A stretch of DNA of 64,000 nt from Phoebastria nigripes (taxonomy: Eukaryota; Chordata; Aves; Procellariiformes; Diomedeidae): positions 592,818 to 656,817 of the forward strand of contig JAYKAV010000012.1 of assembly GCA_035582835.1 (NCBI GenBank), in the 5' to 3' direction. Below are positions 1-13,006 of the stretch, in pieces. The stretch's first letter is position 1. The number at the start of each line of letters is the position of its first letter. The notes under the pieces were generated by a model, which worked only from the letters and a program-made list of their open reading frames with translations, made no database searches and was not told where the DNA came from. A program made the translations under genes and the position numbers.

Positions 1-3000
1 AAACGTGTCATTTTTTTATAACCTCGTTGACCTCACTGATGAATATAACTTTATTAAATGGAGCAGATGTTGTCTTAAACCCTCGAGGTATCTCTGATAA
101 GGAGCATTGCCTTTCTGAATTTGCCAGCAGATATTATCTAATATTTCAATCTCACTATTACATACAACTCTACAAAACAGCATTTCTCTCTTTCAAACAA
201 TGAGTCATTAGTCTTTGCAATGTTGCTTGTGCTCTTAGGACTGTCTTTGTCACAACATGAGCCAAGTCAATCTTATCTGGTTTACAAATATTTTTACACA
301 TACAATCCATGTTTTGTCTTTCATTCAAGTATTTGCAACCTTCGACACAACCCATGGTGATCACTGGCACAGATATCCTGACTTGAATGNTTAATTTCTA
401 GATTGAAATGTGTTACTTTCCGTGGGAGCCAAATTGTTTCCCAGAAGACTTTTTAGACTGGAGAGGCTCTCTATAGCAGTCTCCCCATCAATATAAAGCT
501 TAGACAGAGTAAGAATATAGCAATTAGACGGCATTTGTGACCATTACCATCAAAGAACAGTGTATTAATGATGTTATACAGAACTATTTCCCAGTATTTC
601 CTTAGAAACTCTTGTTGGGTCTACCCATAAATGTCTCATAAAAGCTATAAATATTCAAGAAAGGAAGTCAGTTACATATAAAGACCTCTAATAGGCACTA
701 TGAATGAATTCTGAACCGTATAATAGCCAGGCACCTGTGAAAAATGGCAAGAGGATGTGATCTATACATTATATATGAGGCACTTTGCTACAGCTGCAAA
801 GATTTCTAGTTATTCAGCGAAGATAGAAAATTAAAACAAGAGCATGTAACAAAAATGTCATCTGAATTAAGTCTTGTATGGTGTTGCTTCTTACTCAGCG
901 ATCATTATAATAATTAGTTTTGCACAAAATAGATTTATAAAAGCTCATAAATTCAAGTAATATGCAAATTCAGATTTCTTGTATTTATTTAACTTTCTAC
1001 AAGTTACTTGAAATGTTTTTGTGCTCAAAGTAAATGAATAATTCCAAGAACATGCAACAAGCAGAGTTGGACACTGAGATGTCACTGAGATATATTTCAG
1101 TTGTGTTGTGTTTATTTTCAATATACAGCTAATAAAATCATGGCAATATTAATACCTAAAAATTTTACTGAACTGTTAGGTTTTCTCTCTCCTTCCTCCA
1201 TTCATTCTTTTTCTTTTAATCAGTAGCAGAAGCAAAACTTGCTTCAGGTCCTTGGCTCACATCATTGACATCAATAAAAATTTGTCACAGGCATTGAGGA
1301 AAGCAATTCGTAGCTGCAAAACGCATCAGGAAGGGTCTGTCATTTCAGGTGGAGCTGTCTGACATAGTCTTCAGATTTACAGGAGACTCGTTCAGAGGGC
1401 CTGAACCCACACAGCCTTTTTGAGGCTAATGGACCAACAATAAATTACACCAACTAAAAATCTGGCATCTTCACTCGTGACTGTCCTCAGCATAAGATTT
1501 GCAAGTGATGGACTGCCTGGTGCAAACTCTTTGCCCAGATGCTGCAATTCATTGCACAGGGGCTCTGAGCTTCAGGAATGGTATTAAACAAACAAAGGGA
1601 TGATCTCTCCTGTCAGGCCGGTGTCGTTACGGCATGCTGCCTCTCTGAGACACCAGGGAACAGGCGTCCTACCTGCCCAGCTCAGGTGGGTGAAGGCATC
1701 TGAGCCAGNCTGTGTGTGAACCCAGAGTGATCCCACCACCACACTGTTGGGCGGGTATTAAAGCACTGTGCCTTACTCTGCAAAATATGCTTGGAAAGAA
1801 AAATGGAGACNGCATTTTCTTTTTCCTAGCTAAACAAGTTTCTCTCTTTTCTCACAGTTCTGCTTTAGATAGATTGAGAAAATTACTCGTGGCTGGAAAA
1901 AGCAGTTATGGGAAAGTCTGTTCTCAACTCCGCAATAGGATTCCACTGCTGAGAATAAAATTTCAAAATAAAATCAGAGAAGCACCGGAAGATTTCTTGT
2001 TTTGCTGATCATTTCTGTTAAAGCCTGACACAACATCTTTTTAAGATGCTTCAGTCACTCGTGTTACATGGTAGACTTGAGAAACTTGAGATGTCTTTGT
2101 GTTTGTACCAGAAAAAAGAGAGGTTCCTTCACCACGCAGCAGTTTTATAGCTGTGTGCTACACAACCTTTTCTTCACTCTATGTGACAGATGCCTGTCTT
2201 TTTGGAAACACCATTCCTGTGATTTCTGTTGAAGATATTCTTGTGCAACTATTACCACACCTGAGCATTGATTGAGTGGGAGAAAAGCTACATCTCTGCC
2301 TGAGCATCCCCAGAATTCACTTTAACTTCAACGAGCTGAAGTCCAGCACCTGCTACGGAGCCTTCCGCTTTCTGAAAATTGCTGGAATTGTCTTATTAAC
2401 TTGTGTTTTCAGCCTTTCTCACCTGGTGGTTTGTAATTTTCAGAGAAGAGATGGATATCACATTTACATGCTTTGGAGGTTTAAGAAAATAATGTACCAG
2501 CACTTTGAAACGTATGCCACAACTAGAGGTCACAAACATAAGTGTTTGTTTGAATACTACTTAATGAATGACTGTTCTTGCAGAATAAAAAATTAATGAA
2601 TGCATTTACTGATGACAAATGCTGTTATGATCTTTAGGCACTGAAGTTGAAAAACCTACATAACAGGATATGAACACACCATTGTTAAAAATGTTCTTTA
2701 AAATATTTGTATTGTAGGAAGTAACAGCTGTATGTAAAAGTCCTTGAGGTTTTGGTTGTTAAGATACTTTCCAAAACATCAGGTTATTTTTCGCCTTTTG
2801 GGAATGAAACACTTTCTTTCATTAATGCACCAACCTGTCGGTCTGCATGGTCACAAGTTACCTACAAAAACTACCTCGGACCAGGAAAAAAGTTTTCACT
2901 TTCAACGCACCTGAATAATTTTTACAGTTTCGCTTTTCTATATGCCTCAGCAACTGGGAGTGGTCCCTTAGCTATTCTTGTTCTCTTTTTTCTTAATAGA

Positions 3001-3435
3001 TTGTTCACCTGTCTTCCTCCAAATCTAAGCAGAAAGATATACCGCAGTAAAACCTGTTGCCACCAGACTCTTCTTCAACCACAGAAGCACAGCATTCCCC
3101 CAGGGATGATCCCCTCTGGAGAAAGAAAAAAAAACCCCACCACAAAACATGAATATTTATCCCTACAGCTCTGCAGCAGGAAGAACTTCTGTAATTCTTC
3201 TTCTGAAATTCTGTAACTGCAGCAAAAAGGGGCAAAAAATTCCCTTCTCATGATAGTGGGAAGAAAATGCGATCACTATAGTACTCGTGGAAGTCCTGTG
3301 CCTCATGGATTCATCCCAAGGTGAAGCACTGTGCATTGGCAGTGCTGGGGAAACCCACTGTGCATTTTCTGGAGTGACACCTAGGGTTAGTTCCCCCCTT
3401 AAGGAGCCATCAGCAGTCCAAGGACCAGGCCAGAG
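1..3435. other. Non-coding, mostly unique AT-rich DNA
   Basis: No gene recognised. Open frames at 1712-2008, 2276-2596 and 2752-3216 (plus) and 170-370 (minus) match nothing I know. The last is cysteine-rich (GCVEGCKYLNE, DCMCKNICK) but has no convincing splice signals. A pseudo-exon-like 69-base open stretch lies at 1617-1685. Confidence 0.6.
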
Positions 3436-3516
3436 CCTTGGCTGGTGTAAATCAGCCTAAACGCATCAACTTTGATTCACTGCTTTGATTTACTGTGGCT
3501 GAGAATCTGGCTCTGT
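3436..3516 (+). repeat. Ancient amniote palindromic repeat relic
   Basis: GGCTGGTGTAAATCAGCCTA, CAACTTTGATTCACTGC and TTTGATTTACTGTGGCTGAG, then AATCTGGCTCT. An element with GTGTAAATCAGC and GCTGATTTACACCAGCTGAG arms flanking a CATTGACTTCAATG centre is widespread in sauropsids, and this copy keeps its arms (GTAAATCA at 3447-3454, TGATTTAC at 3486-3493). The family name is not known to me. Confidence 0.5.
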
Positions 3517-4160
3517 ATGTTAAAGACTGGCCATGGGAAGGTATGTCAAGGCTGTAGAGATATACTCTCCACAATTTGGATCAAAGTAATGAGCACTCGA
3601 GGAGAAATATAAAGAGAACTGAGTTCATTTTAAAATTTATGGGTGTCCTTTATCATTCAAACTCCAATGGAAATGATTGCCTTGAAGATTATAACACTCA
3701 TACAGAAGCCAGCCATGGACTGGCTTTTAATCGTTCTCAAAATTGATTTAAAAATACAGTATAGGAGCTGCAATATTAAAAATAAAAAGCTTCATAACAA
3801 GTTCATCCTTAAGCATTTTTGCCTTTGATGTAAGGAAGACATATTATATGTCGAAAAATCTACAGTGCTAGTAGGTCTTGGCACCAATCTTTAAGGAAGG
3901 GATTATTCCATATATGTCGTTGTACATCACCTACTGAAGGGAAGTCCAAGGCTATAAGTAGGCATCTCTCAGTGTCATCATGTTAGGTATCTTTGGAAAA
4001 TCTTTGTTGCTACCCACATGGTTATCCATATGTTTTACTGTGAAGTATGATTAATTCTCCTCTTCTTCAATACAATAAGTATTTTATGCAGGGAATACAT
4101 CTTTATGAACAGGAAAATTCCTGTGTAACAGGAAAATAAAGCTCCTAATCCTGCCATTCT

Positions 4161-4220
4161 CCTGAGCAAAATTCAGCCCGGTAAATGGCATCGACGTCTT
4201 AGTTTCCATGAGTTGTTTAT
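4161..4220 (+). repeat. Possible ancient amniote repeat relic
   Basis: GAGCAAAATTCAGCCCGGTA followed by ATGGCATCGACGTCTTAG resembles a decayed CCAAATTCATCCCTGGTGTA plus CCATTGACTTCAATGG unit. It is a weak match. Confidence 0.3.
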
Positions 4221-4740
4221 AGTGACAGCAGGTCCCCCAGATAAGGCAGGCTGCTCAAAATGTACCATCTGTCCAGAAAACATAGCCCAATGCTTTTTAA
4301 AGTTTTAAATAGGCATTGGTTTTTATGCCTGTTTTTTTCCTTATGTATTAACACCTTTTGAAGAGGGGANAACATCCCCTAATCGCTGTGTGCACTGCTC
4401 AGGGACTGCATTCGCAGCCTTGCGAAGAACTGGCACAACTCTTCCAAAAATGTCTGAAAATTATGAATTGTGGAAGTGGTGAAAAAACTACCAGCTTGCT
4501 TTAAGTAGTTGAAGAACCGGAGCAATTTGTAATTTATTTTATTAAGCCATAGAAAGCAGTATTTGCTTCTCAGTAATGCACAAAATGCCTGCTTAAATCC
4601 CCAGCCTCTTGTTTGTTAGGTGGCAATTCTGCACGCTCTCTGACCAGCCTACATCCCCACCTGCCCCAATCTTGTACAAGGCTTACCAGCAGGGAAAACA
4701 GCTAAAAATTGCAGTTATTAGTCACTATTCTCCTCTTCTT

Positions 4741-4860
4741 GTGAGTCATTAACATCAATTACTAACCACTGCATTGTCAATTAAGACTATCACTTGCTGC
4801 TATTCACTGCTAATGTGCTAATTGTCATCAATTTACTGCTTCAATTATGTGGTCATATAC
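4741..4860. promoter_or_regulatory. Candidate conserved non-coding element, homeodomain-site rich
   Basis: About seven AATTA/TAATG/AATT-type homeodomain cores occur in 120 bases (for example CATTAAC, CAATTAC, CAATTAAG, CTAATTGT, CAATTATG), with no CpG and no repeat signature. This composition is typical of conserved enhancers in vertebrate gene deserts. Conservation cannot be seen from one sequence. Confidence 0.25.
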
Positions 4861-5476
4861 TTGCCTCGAGGTATACTGATTTGATATAAGGATCTTGAGG
4901 AGAAACATACTCTCTGAGTGATTTTAATGCATGAAAAGAAACTTGGAGTGAGTCTGAACATGTTGGATGTACTTGCAGTATGCTCCTAGTGAAAAATTAT
5001 TCTAACAGACAGATGATGGTAAGGAAAAAAAAATGTGTTTAAGCTGAGTATTTTTTAGGATTCCTGTTTATTCCTGACCCTTCCACTGAAATTATGATGA
5101 TATTTCACCTGAAATAGATTCATAGGTCTTGTTCGCTCTGTAATCATGTATATACTTCTGCCTAATTATGTCTGATTGCTTACTGTATGTTGTACTTTCT
5201 AATGAGCATTGAATTATTAATCTGCTGCCTAGTCTGTCCCCGCATACAAAAGGGAAAGATGTCTGGTGTCATTGAAGCACAGTCTATTGTGTTCCCTTCA
5301 AGAAGTGAAAGCAAACTTTAGGATTCAGCAGTGTGTCAAATTCTTACTACAGGCATAACCAAGTTCTCTTTGACAGGTTTTAAATAATATGTTTTTCGTG
5401 TGCTTTATCTGACACTAAGCTGCCCTGAAAATAGTAGAGCAAGTCTGCTAGCAAGAACAAAATCAGACAATATCCT

Positions 5477-5491
5477 AAAAAAAAAAAAAAA
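5477..5491. repeat. Poly(A) tract, 15 bases
   Basis: Simple homopolymer; others of similar length are at 9360-9374 (A15), 10953-10967 (T15), 26573-26586 (T14) and 62783-62797 (A15). Confidence 0.9.
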
Positions 5492-8400
5492 CAAACCTGT
5501 GTCTCTCTTGACTCTGTTTTTCAGTCCTTAGGCCACTAACCTTGTAGGCTGCCTGAAATAGTTTAATTTCTCTTACATTGTTGCTCAGCAATACAAGGAA
5601 ACAAAGCAGAGGCATGCTTATCTATAGTAAGGGTCCAGTGAAAATGATGTATCCTTTTCCATCAAAGGGATATTGATTTTTCAGCTGGGCCTTACTATTA
5701 ATAATAATATTTTGATGGGCACCTGATTTCCATGGGCAATATTTATTGGGGGGCGTAGGGGGGGAATCGTCATCCAAATTATTTTAGCAACCAAGTGATT
5801 CTCATAAACCTTCTGTTTAGCAGGTGGAGGCTGTGCTGTAAATGCCTCCCAGCCACAAGCTCTGCTTTCTGGGACCCCAGCGCTGCTGCCCACCCAGCAC
5901 AGAGGGAAGCCCGTNGGGTGGCCAGGTAGGCTCCAGAAGGGCAGGTGTCGGGGGGGGGTCTGGAAGTGGGGACACTCCAAATGCAGATCTGATGTGACAG
6001 CTTTTAGCTGAGACACTTTTTAAAATGTTTGCCCTGGAGATGAATGTCTTTAAGCTGAGGTTAGTGGTTATCTTGCTTTTCGCTGGGTAGGCTTTGGAGA
6101 GACTGATGGCAATTTGTGGTTAAGTAACGGTTCTCATTAGTTGTGTAAAATCTGTTGCCTTATCTTCCACCTTACTGGGAGTTGCTCTGATGCAACTTGC
6201 CATTGCTGTATGGATTTCATCTCTGCATGTGCAGAAAGTTTTGGTGCATCTGTCTGGCTGTTAGCTTGTGTCTAGCTATGCAATTTAGTGTCCAATGTTC
6301 ACGTCAGCTGGTATTTTAATATAAAAGGGTATTGGGGGGGGTTGGTTTCGAGACTTTTAACCTTTAATTGGCTCTCACAACCTTTCTTCCTCACACACTG
6401 CGTGAGGGGGACAATGTAAATGGCTCTTTTGGTAGTTGGCATCTTTGCTTTCTGTTGACCTGTTCCAATCTAATGCTAAAGCTGTCTTTCATCTATAAAG
6501 GCATACCAGGTTCAGTGCAATAATTTAAATTTTGATGAAAAGGAATGATACCGGCATAATNAATGAAGATGTCTGTTAGTTTGTTTAGGATCTTTTTAGA
6601 TCAGCTTGAGGAAAATTTGGAGAAGAGAGACCAGTTTCAAATGTTTTGGAACTGTCAGGTTAAACATTGCTTTGGCTCCATCACTACTGAAACATGGGCT
6701 TCACTGGAACTGAGTGGCATAAATTTTGGTATATTTTTTCCAGATCTAGATTTTTTTTTTTTTGCTTATCTGTTCTCTTATCTCTGGTCTAGGACAAAAA
6801 CTTCTGGAAAAGAATAACCCAATAGAGGCTACAGATTCTGTACATTTTAACTGCTTCTTGTTGAAATTAGTTTAATGTAATGATTATCTTTTTTCCCCAA
6901 CTAATTCCATGCTTTTTGCATAAACATACTTTAAATGTGATTCTGTATTTGGAAATGTAGTAGTTGAATGGGAGAAGGAGGGAAATACTGAATAATAAGG
7001 TGGGAATGAGTGGCACGGTCAAGTCACTGGGGCCAGGTGAGCAGTTTCATGAAGGGCAGCAATCCCTTGTGCACATACACCACTCTCTGCCCATACAACC
7101 CAATTAGACAGTGCTAATAAAGCCATTAACTCCAGAGTGTGTTCTTGTATCAACCTGGTGTGGTCGTGATGTAAGTTCGGACATTAGTGCAGGCTCGGAT
7201 CCCCTCTGAAAATGCGATACCTAGATGCAACTTAGAAAGCCTAAGCAGATCAGCTTTGCACAGCCAAACGGATCTTTCTAGAACTTTAAAAAGCATGTAG
7301 AGACACATTTTGTTGATGTATAAGTATCTCCCAGACTCCCTAAACTAGCTAGTTAAAATTCCATTTCTACAGTCTATGTTCTCGTTTTCTGGCACTACTG
7401 GGTTCACGACCAGTAACCTCATATTTTATTTTGTGCCTGAAGGACAGAAGTGACTGGTACACATTGACTGTCTGTGAATGTCTCAAGTTCTGCGGATTCT
7501 ACATCTGACAATTATTTTTCCTTCACAACCATTTCTCTTTGATCTCACCACTAAAAACAAAACCTAAAACTGACAAGGCATCTGCTTCCAAAACCCTCTT
7601 CCTACAGTGGCCCTGCGAGCACCTTGACAGTGAATACCAGTTTGCTGCCTGCTCATTCACATTGCACTTAAAGCTACTGAAAATATCTACATAAATTTGG
7701 GAACCTGTCAGCTTCCCAAATCCTTCAGAGAGCCCAGTGGGTACTCCAGTGTGTATATACAACTGGGGACTTCTGAGAACACGTTATAAAAATAACCTAA
7801 CACCCATGAGAAGGACAGGAGAAGCATACTGTTTATGAAGACTTGGTCAAAAACTCTTCCAAGCTAGCTGTTGGGAGTGGTGAGGGAAGTGGAACTACAA
7901 TAGCTGTGGAGATGTTTCTTGGTGGTGACAGTGTTGCTATCTGGTCTCAATAAAGGTATGTGCTTGTTAATGAGATACAAAATGGCTGTTAGAAATACAG
8001 ACATGGCTAGGCTTCGTGCTTGCTGTGCCATGGGGTGAGGAAGAGATGTAAAAGGGAAAAAAAAAAAAGACTTGCAGGGCCTTGGTGCATGCAGGCAGGG
8101 GAATTGCAGCTAGGTGAGGTGGGTGGGTGTGTTTTAATGTGACAAGTCTGAATAATAATGGTCTTCCCCTGACCTCACTCTCCCAGCTGCAAACCCCTAC
8201 TCCAGATGTAAAAGGTTACAGTTAAAATTAAAGATCTTTTCCTTTCCATCCTGCTTGTTGCAGGTCCCCACCTGAGTCCCAATTAACATGTTGATTTATT
8301 TTAGCTGTAACTATAAAAGCAGTGATCCTCCTGTATTAATGATAGGGAAGGGGAGAAATAAACAGCCCATAAATTACGTTAGCATCAGATGCCCAGCTGG

Positions 8401-10284
8401 AAACTGTTGGGTAGATCTCTAAGGGCAAAGACAAAAGAGAGCNAAAGTCTGGTAGTGTGGTTAGGAAGTAACTTGAAGTTGTTGGTTACTTAAGAAACAT
8501 AAAATAAGTAATAAGAAATTGCCAAAGTGCAAGTTGGTTTTTGTTTGGGGCAGGGACAGACATGACTTAAAACTTCTTCTTCCTCAAATAATTTGCTCTA
8601 GTCCTAGAAATTATTTGAAAGACTTGAATATTTTTCTTTTTTTCCCCCCTTGAAAACTTCCATCCAGTTTTATTATTTAGGTAGGTAATACCACAAATAC
8701 AGATGGCATTTACCCTTGCCTTGTTTCCTCCCAATCTGTTCTCTTTTCTGGGTTAATACCTTCTCCCACTCTGCTCTTCTATTTCAATATAGAGTGTTTA
8801 AAAATAAAATGGCAGATTTCTCTTTGCTTTTCCTCTCCATTTCTTTATATCTGTATTTTGACTTTGTTACCTTTGGCTCACCTCATCTGCCTACACAGAA
8901 AGCTTTTTTTGTTTGTTTGTCAGATTTTCTATATAACTCTTCCTAGAACTCAGAGAAAGCAGTTGTCAAAGAATAACTTTCATGCCTTTCAACCCAATTC
9001 ATTTTTTCTTAACAAATTTTGTTCTTATAATTTTATAACTGTGATTTGCAAACAGAAGACAAAAGTGAAGAGTTCAAGGGGAAGAAAAAACAGGAGTGTG
9101 GGGGAAAAAGAAAGTATGCATTTTAGTTNTGGTTTCTGCCTATAATCATGACACTGGGTCCATTTTTCTCTATTACAATTAAAGGTATTGAATTTGGAGA
9201 TTCATGCATGAACTAAAAATTGGCAGGAAAAAAAATCAGTTTAGTGAAATCCATAGAAAGTTCTTACAATGAAATTGTGTGGGGAGCAGGGGCGTCAGAT
9301 TGATCTGTAATAGAACTTTTTTCCCTAAAAAAATTATTTAACCACAGTATTATTTTCTTAAAAAAAAAAAAAAATCAAGAAGAAAATATTGTTCACAATG
9401 TAAAAGCTAAAATATAGCATTTTGAAAACAGAAATGAAACTCTTCTGTCTTCTTCCAAACATCATACTTCATTTTGGAAGTACTCCAGAAGAAAACATTT
9501 CAGACTTTCAAACGAACCTGGGGTTTTTTCTTGCTCTAAAGGCATTCTTTAAGCCAGACTCTGTCTTGAATACTTTCAGTTTCCCTGATAATGGTCTATT
9601 TGATGGATTTACCATGAACAGAATAAAGAAAACCCTATATCCAGTTGCAATTGTGATACTTCCCTGTCCCAATAACACAAAAAAGGTTCGTGCCAGACCA
9701 TCCTGTCATTTGCAAACTTTTTGTCACATTTTGTCACAGCAGGGATCAATATTTGCCATGGTGCCAATGTGGCAGTTCCATATGCTGCCTCTTTTATTAG
9801 CGCCTTGCACGGAGGGTATGGCAAAAATAACACTGTGGAGCTACTACTGCTGTCCCTCGGGGTAGGTTAGTGCCATGGAGCTGTAGAAATGGATTTGGGC
9901 TCCCATTAAGGCATATATGGTCACATTTCTGTTGGTAGAAGAGAAAAGGCAACCAGCAGCTTCACTATGGCTGATTTGGGGGTATGACGACTTGCCTTTT
10001 ATTGTAGTGGGAGTTGGATGGGTGTTTGGGTGCTTAACACCACTCCAACGTTTTTGCAGGCTGATTAATCCACAAAAAGCTTGTAATTATCTGAGCGTTT
10101 CCCTCTGGACTTCTTAGCATGTGTTGGTGTCTGGCTCTCTCTTTACAGCATATGCTATCCATTTCCCAAATCTATTACAAACCAATAAAAGATAACTTAT
10201 GCAGAGTCAGACTGCACGACTACTCTTTCATGTGCAGTGTGGTCTTTGTTTATCGTGTCATTCATTAAGTTACATGGGCAAAAA

Positions 10285-10296
10285 TGCCATGGCAAC
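10285..10296. promoter_or_regulatory. RFX X-box-like site
   Basis: TGCCATGGCAAC contains a 10-base palindrome and a good RFX half-site (ATGGCAAC). The left half is imperfect. Motif evidence only. Confidence 0.2.
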
Positions 10297-12859
10297 AGAA
10301 GGCTACACTTACAGATAATGAAGTGATGTACTGATTACCAGAGAACATATACTAATTAAAGACAGCTCAACAATTTCATCTCTTGCTGCATTATGAGCAG
10401 AAAGGAAAAAGGCAGCAGGTGCAATGGTGGTGCAGGTTTGTCACTTGAGGAAATGTGTGGAAGAAAACACGTTATGTGCTGCTTGTTTTCTACTGGTGTT
10501 AGGCGAGTTGATTATGAAATGATTCTTTCTGAGAAGCCAAAATGAATCACAATGTTTCCCTTGACCTAACGAATCTTTCAAACCTTTATGTTTTTAATAA
10601 AGGTACCATTGTGACCAGTAAAGAATTTATATTTACACACCAGTTGACACAATGTGTTTTCTGAAGGCCAGATCTGGTGGCTATGGGTGTTGGTTTGATT
10701 GATATCAATGCCTTAAATTAATATTGAATTTCCAACTGCAGCTACTTTCTCATATTAAAGCCACTTTGGAATCTGAGATGTTTAAGTTCTGGTAAAAGCA
10801 GTTTGGTTTTTTTTTTTCCTGACAACAGATGAAGTTCAGACAGTCGTTTTATCACAATAAAAAGATTATTCTATTCTTTAGACAACTTCTGTGACCTCAT
10901 GCTTTTGACTTTTAGAAAATTAGTCCAGGAAGTGTATATCTATAAAATGCTCTTTTTTTTTTTTTTTCTTTCCTTTACATGCCCTGTGCTTCTCAGTAAC
11001 ACAATGTAGATAGGCTTGGCTTCCCAGGCAGCAGGAGAGGNGACCAGACACATCCAGCCACAATGAGCTCCTGGAAAGGGCTTTCCTTTTCTGGCCTCTT
11101 ATGGTATTCTGCTTCTCTCTCATGCATCAGGATTTTCCTGGGAGCTGAGGACATGATTTGAATAGGAGCTGTCATGGAAATGAGCTGAAAACAGTGGTTG
11201 ATATGGTTCTGAACACAGCCCATCACTTTTTATTGCAACAACAGCACACCATGATACCTCTGTCATTCGTATCTTACTTTTCCTTCTTAAAGAAGAGGCT
11301 TTGACTATTTGTGCATGTCTAGCAAACAGTTGACTACCTCACCTCAAAACACTTTGTAAAGCAGTTTGTCTTGGGAGCTGTTCTCCTGAAGAATGAGGTT
11401 TAGCTCTTCCCAGGCAGAGGAAAGAAGTGATCATGGTTCTTTCAAACTGGAAGGCAGGATCTCACAAAGTCATCATTTTCCCCCGTAATTTTGTGGTTCC
11501 AACCCTTAGCTTTCCTAATCTTTTTACTTTAAAGTGTTTTTCACCTTATATTGTGTAGTATCCCGTTCTTACATGGTTTTCACCATAATTACTTAATAGC
11601 TAGACAACATACTGCTTACCACAAAGCAGTCAGCCAGTGCTCTGGGACTCTGACCTCTTGAAATCCCTTCAAGAGACATTATTCTACACTAGTAATCTGG
11701 CAAGCAGAGCCAAGCCCACTCACTGTCTATACAAACAGGAAAGTGCATTGTCTCTGTATTAAAATGATTTGACACCATCGTTTAAGCAACTGGATATGCA
11801 GATATGGAAGAATACATGCAGACAGAAAATTAAATTGTATAGATCATGATCATCTCAGGGTTGATTAAATGGAATGAGAGTGCATTTCCTCTTTCATACA
11901 GAAAGAGGCTTAACATTAAAAAAAAAACCTAATCTTTTCTAAGATAAAGTTCATTAACACAATGATTATTCATTTGGCTTTTATAATGATACTGCTGCTT
12001 AATCACCAGAACATTGCTTCCTGTGCTCTAGGAGAACCAGCAGGAAACATTTGAAGAGACAGAGCTGGTGCTAATGCGGCAGCAGACAGAATGAAAATTT
12101 CAGCGCTTTTCATTTTCAAAGTGGCATCGTGTTCCTGCTCAGGTTTCTAAAAACCTACCCGTCAAACAGCATGAGCTTTAAACCCAACATTAAATTTATA
12201 CAGCAATGAAGCCTCAGGTTTCCTGTTTCTACACAGTTAACATCTAAGTTTCCTCCTGGGTCTATTTCCATTATTTATTATATTATTTGCCTAGAGTAGC
12301 ACCCTAGAGGAGCATTGTAATCAGGAACTGAGGCTGTGTTGGGAGAAATACAGTATAGTCGCTCCAGAGTTGGTATGGCCTCTTGAGTTTATAATCCTAA
12401 TAAACAAGGCAAACAGTAATAGAGATAGATAAACAAATGCTGGAGGTAGTTGTCTGGTTAATGACTTCCTTTCACTGCAGTTTTGATTCCCCACTTCATG
12501 CTCCTGCACAGTTTCAACCAGATCTCCTATGCTCAGCTGCCTGGGTCAATTTGAAACTCCAATGTCAATCCATGTTCCCTTCCTTAACCTGCTGAACATG
12601 TTTATTTGATCTTTCGCTTAACCTTCACTTATCATTTACATTCTTTGTTGTTATCTTCCTTCATCTTTCTCTCCTCAAAGCTTCCCCCAGCACTGATGGA
12701 CCGGCTTACACAGGTCCATGACCGTCCCTCTGCCATCAGGGTCAGGCTGGTCTCCTGCTGCCACATCAGATGCCATTGAGCAATCTTGCTTTCTCTCCCC
12801 TCCCTGGCAATGTTATAGGGTAGGGCTTGGAAGAATGTAACCTCCCCCCCCCGCTTTTT

Positions 12860-12885
12860 TTCTTAGAGTGTTTTTTCTCTAAGAA
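12860..12885. other. Short inverted repeat between C-run and G-run
   Basis: TTCTTAGAG (12860-12868) and CTCTAAGAA (12877-12885) pair perfectly around an 8-base T-rich loop. A C-rich run (12844-12852) lies to the left and a G run (12890-12895) to the right, so the stem may extend imperfectly. Confidence 0.4.
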
Positions 12886-13006
12886 ATAAGGGGGGAAAGG
12901 AAGTAGTTGGGAGATGTCTCCAAAGAAAGAGGAAAGAATTTGGAAAGCAAGCGCACGAGTTTTTAGGACCCGATTATGTTGTTAACGTAGGGCAGGATGG
13001 GATCTG

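Larger units (their letters stand above)
3517..13006. other. Non-coding, mostly unique AT-rich DNA
   Basis: Apart from the listed relic (4161), the AATTA-rich block (4741) and the X-box-like site (10285), I see no gene. G-rich runs occur at 5748-5764 and 5950-5958. 12601-12606 is a minus-strand AATAAA that may serve the exon candidate at 13152-13007. Confidence 0.6.

Noticed and set aside
170..370. Cysteine-rich minus-strand frame
   Set aside because: Cysteine spacing matches no domain I know, start is GTG, and the nearby AG lacks a pyrimidine tract. Not supported as a gene.
2752..3216. Plus-strand 154-codon open frame
   Set aside because: No motif, no starting ATG at its head, overlapped by an antisense frame; judged chance.
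5748..5958. G-quadruplex candidates from G6, G7 and G9 runs
   Set aside because: Runs are too far apart or single, so four G-tracts with short loops are not convincingly present.
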